The position numbers and the translations under genes were made by a program. From an uncultured Paraprevotella sp. (GTDB lineage: Bacteria; Bacteroidota; Bacteroidia; Bacteroidales; Bacteroidaceae), in contig CALUIS010000012.1 of NCBI GenBank assembly GCA_944320765.1, forward strand, positions 1 to 64,000: DNA of 64,000 nucleotides, read 5' to 3'. The first letter of the stretch is position 1. Each line of letters opens with the position of its first letter. The notes beneath the pieces were generated by a model, which saw only the letters and a program-made list of their open reading frames with translations, was not told the DNA's origin and searched no databases. Positions 61,835 to 64,000 of the stretch are shown piece by piece.

Positions 61835-61842
61835 TACATTTG
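61835..61842 (+). promoter_or_regulatory. -7 box for the GSCFA-murF operon
   Basis: TACATTTG (TAnnTTTG), 42 bases before the ATG at 61885. An in-frame ATG at 61843 is not available, and the ATG at 61840 lies inside the box, so the long reading frame beginning at 61840 cannot be the translated one from this promoter. Confidence 0.55.
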
Positions 61843-61884
61843 CATGAAAAATTGCCTTTAGTCTCTTTTATAAAGATGGGGAGT

Positions 61885-62874
61885 ATGAAGTTTAGGACTT
61901 TTGTGGAATTCGCCATGCCGGGCGTGTCTGTGCGACCCGTACACCGCCTGACGCTGTTAGGGTCTTGCTTTGCAGAGCATATAGGGGGTTGCATGGCCCG
62001 TTCGGGATTGGACGTGCATGTCAATCCTTTCGGCGTGTTGTACAATCCGTTGAGTATTTCGGCGGCGTGCATGTCGTGGGTATTGGAAGGCGGGTTGCCG
62101 GACCAGTGTTTCTTCGAGACGGACGGGGTATGGAATTGTTGGCTGAACGACAGTTCGTTTTCGGCGGAGAGCCTTGAGGCTTGCCGGGCACGTCTGGAGG
62201 AGGTCCGCCGTGTGGAGGCTTCCCGTTTGCGTTCGTTGGATTATTTGTTTCTCACGTTGGGCACCAACCGTTGTTATGAGCTGAAGGACGGAGGGCTTGT
62301 GGTGGGGAATTGCCATAAGCAGCCGGAGAGGCTGTTCGTGGAACGGCAGATGGATGTGGCGGAAGTAGTGGCCACACTGGGGCAGACTTTGGAGAAGCTG
62401 TGGGAGGTGCGGCCTTCCTTGCAAGTCGTTTTCACGGTCAGCCCTTACCGTTATGCCAAGTATGGGTATCACGGCAGCCAGTTGGGCAAGTCGGTCCTGC
62501 TGTTGGCTGTGGATGAGTTGTGCCGTCGGTATGAGGGGCGTTGCCATTACTTCCCGGCATACGAGATTGTGCTGGACGAGTTGCGGGACTATCGGTTTTA
62601 TGCCGCAGACATGCTTCATCCTTCCGATTCTGCCGTGTCTTATATTTGGGAACGGTTTGCCGAGACTTGCCTTGCTCCGGAGACACGGGCTTTCACCGGG
62701 GAGTGGGAGGCGGTGGAGAAAGCTTTGGCACACCGTCCGCGCCATCCGGATTCCGATGCTTATAGGGATTTCCTGCGTCAAACTATGTTAAAGTTGGAAC
62801 GACTTGTCGGAAAATACCCGAACTTAGCATCCACGCCTGAGTATGAAAGACTGAAAAACCTGTTAAATAGTTGA
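61885..62874 (+). CDS. GSCFA domain protein
   Basis: 329 residues from the ATG at 61885 (MKFRTFVEFAMPG); ATG 61876 is a close alternative. The name-giving motif is present as LLGSCFAEHIGGCMARSG, followed by VNPFGVLYNPLSI and later FLTLGTNRCYEL, FTVSPYRY and ADMLHPSDSAVSYIWERF. GSCFA proteins are SGNH-hydrolase-like; the Ser of GSC and the DxLHP Asp/His resemble a catalytic set. Substrate unknown. The gene directly precedes murF (6-base gap), a neighbour relation common in Bacteroidales that hints at the cell envelope. Confidence 0.9.
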   Translation: MKFRTFVEFAMPGVSVRPVHRLTLLGSCFAEHIGGCMARSGLDVHVNPFGVLYNPLSISAACMSWVLEGGLPDQCFFETDGVWNCWLNDSSFSAESLEACRARLEEVRRVEASRLRSLDYLFLTLGTNRCYELKDGGLVVGNCHKQPERLFVERQMDVAEVVATLGQTLEKLWEVRPSLQVVFTVSPYRYAKYGYHGSQLGKSVLLLAVDELCRRYEGRCHYFPAYEIVLDELRDYRFYAADMLHPSDSAVSYIWERFAETCLAPETRAFTGEWEAVEKALAHRPRHPDSDAYRDFLRQTMLKLERLVGKYPNLASTPEYERLKNLLNS

Positions 62875-62880
62875 TTGATT

Positions 62881-64000
62881 ATGCCATATACATTAGAACA
62901 AGTCGCTTCGTTCATCGGAGCGCACCTTTGGGGTAGGGAAGAAGGAGAAGTCAGTTGGCTGCTTACCGACAGTCGTTCTTTGTGTTTTCCCGAAGACACG
63001 CTTTTCTTCGCCTTGGAGACGAGGCGCAATGACGGGCACCGTTATGTACCGGAACTCTACCGGCGCGGAGTGCGTTCGTTTGTGGTCAGCCGTTTGCCGG
63101 AGGACCTGACGGCCTATCCCGATGCCAGCTTTTTACAAGTCCTCTGCCCGCTCAAGGCTTTGCAGCGTCTGGCCGAGCGTCACCGTGAGGGATTTGACAT
63201 TCCGGTAGTGGGGGTTACCGGAAGCAACGGGAAGACTATCGTGAAGGAATGGCTGTATCAGCTGCTTTCGCCGGACAGGACGGTCGTCCGTTCGCCGCGT
63301 AGTTACAATTCGCAGATAGGAGTGCCGCTTTCGGTGTGGGGATTGACCGAGCAGAGCGAGATAGGATTGTTTGAGGCCGGCATTTCGCAATGTGGGGAGA
63401 TGGAGGCGTTGCAGTCCATCATCCAGCCTACGGTGGGGGTGTTCACATGCCTGGGTGAGGCGCATCAGGAGAATTTCAGTTCAAAAGAACAGAAATGCCT
63501 GGAGAAGCTGAAACTGTTCAAGGATGCGCGGGTGCTGGTTTACGGTATTGATGACCCGTGCGTGGCCGCGTGCGTGAACCTTTCTGCCTTCAAGGGAGAG
63601 TATATGGCTTGGTCCCGGACGCGGCGGGACGTGCCTGTGGCTGTGACGGCTGTGGAAAAGGAGGGGGGGAAGACCCGTGTTACCTATATATATAAAGGTA
63701 GGGAATATGCGTATGCCATTCCTTTTATCGATGAAGCTTCTTTTGCCAATTCGGTTTCTTGCCTGTGCGTCTGCCTGTGCTTGGGGTTGGAACCAGATAC
63801 GGTAGCCCGGCGGATGGAGGCACTGGAACCCGTGGCCATGCGGCTGGAGGTGATAGAAGGCCGGGCCGGTTGCACGCTCATCAACGACAGTTACAATTCC
63901 GATTATAATTCCCTCGACATCGCTCTTGACTTCATGAACCGGCGGCCGGAACATGCCGGACGCAGAAGGACGCTTATATTGAGCGATATTGAGCAGACGG
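62881..64000 (+). CDS. murF: MurF (probable MurF-alanine racemase fusion), truncated at window end
   Basis: 373 complete codons read from ATG 62881 and still open at the window edge. MurF adds D-Ala-D-Ala to UDP-MurNAc-tripeptide in peptidoglycan synthesis. Visible: MPYTLEQVASFIG start, LLTDSRSL, the ATP-binding GVTGSNGKTIVKEWL (about 113-127), SPRSYNSQIGVPLSVWGL, GEAHQENFSSKEQK and INDSYNSDYNSLDIALDF. In Bacteroidota MurF is usually fused to a C-terminal alanine racemase (Alr); that half would lie beyond 64000 and is not seen. Second gene of the GSCFA operon. Confidence 0.93.
   Translation, partial: MPYTLEQVASFIGAHLWGREEGEVSWLLTDSRSLCFPEDTLFFALETRRNDGHRYVPELYRRGVRSFVVSRLPEDLTAYPDASFLQVLCPLKALQRLAERHREGFDIPVVGVTGSNGKTIVKEWLYQLLSPDRTVVRSPRSYNSQIGVPLSVWGLTEQSEIGLFEAGISQCGEMEALQSIIQPTVGVFTCLGEAHQENFSSKEQKCLEKLKLFKDARVLVYGIDDPCVAACVNLSAFKGEYMAWSRTRRDVPVAVTAVEKEGGKTRVTYIYKGREYAYAIPFIDEASFANSVSCLCVCLCLGLEPDTVARRMEALEPVAMRLEVIEGRAGCTLINDSYNSDYNSLDIALDFMNRRPEHAGRRRTLILSDIEQT

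Overview
The window is chromosomal DNA from a GC-rich member of the Bacteroidota, most likely order Bacteroidales. Evidence for this: a SusC/SusD pair, type IX secretion (T9SS) C-terminal sorting domains, a full-length SprA/Sov translocon gene next to ruvA, a MurF gene of the kind fused to alanine racemase in this phylum, many promoters with the Bacteroidota -7 box TAnnTTTG, and almost no Shine-Dalgarno sequences. The base composition would suit an Alistipes/Rikenellaceae-like genome, but I cannot fix the genus.

Layout. 1-727 is AT-rich and holds no gene I can support. 728-21760 is one long plus-strand polysaccharide utilisation locus (PUL): susC, susD, three secreted carbohydrate-binding proteins (282, 1770 and 972 aa), a GH43 subfamily 24-like exo-beta-1,3-galactanase and a GH16 endo-glycanase, then a membrane protein and a beta-propeller lipoprotein with a CxxCH heme-attachment motif. 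The CBM proteins and both glycoside hydrolases appear to end in T9SS sorting domains, so the export apparatus (sprA, 23755-31350) and its cargo lie side by side. The enzyme pair suggests type II arabinogalactan (beta-1,3-galactan) as substrate. 21786-31989 (minus) holds a YczE-like membrane/cytidylate-kinase-like fusion, sprA and ruvA. 32395-37144 (minus) is a three-gene operon: a paralogue of the PUL's membrane protein, a paralogue of the CxxCH lipoprotein, and a tandem CE12-type acetylesterase. Thus the same translationally coupled two-gene module occurs twice, each time with carbohydrate-active enzymes; I regard it as the best candidate for an undescribed system.

37378-41016 is etfB-etfA-acyl-CoA dehydrogenase. 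41160-44929, of lower GC, carries a helicase IV-like UvrD protein with two C-terminal zinc ribbons and an Rpn-family nuclease. 45666-53515 holds a GH29 fucosidase, DUF2461 protein, BCP peroxiredoxin, SulP transporter, POT peptide transporter, nitroreductase and superoxide dismutase. 53609-56538 is an EamA transporter-Upf1-like helicase pair. 56667-58543 is an ATPase + DUF4435 (TOPRIM) pair resembling the composition of PARIS/OLD-type defence, overlapping the 3' end of trkA (operon dxs-trkA). The window ends with a GSCFA-domain protein and a truncated murF.

Non-coding structure: a roughly 440-bp dispersed repeat occurs twice in inverted orientation (23291-23738 and 45124-45563), each copy with a terminator-like hairpin at the same end; a 21-bp degenerate tandem array lies upstream of ruvA; several strong intrinsic terminators are visible. 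I saw no tRNA, rRNA, CRISPR array or insertion sequence.
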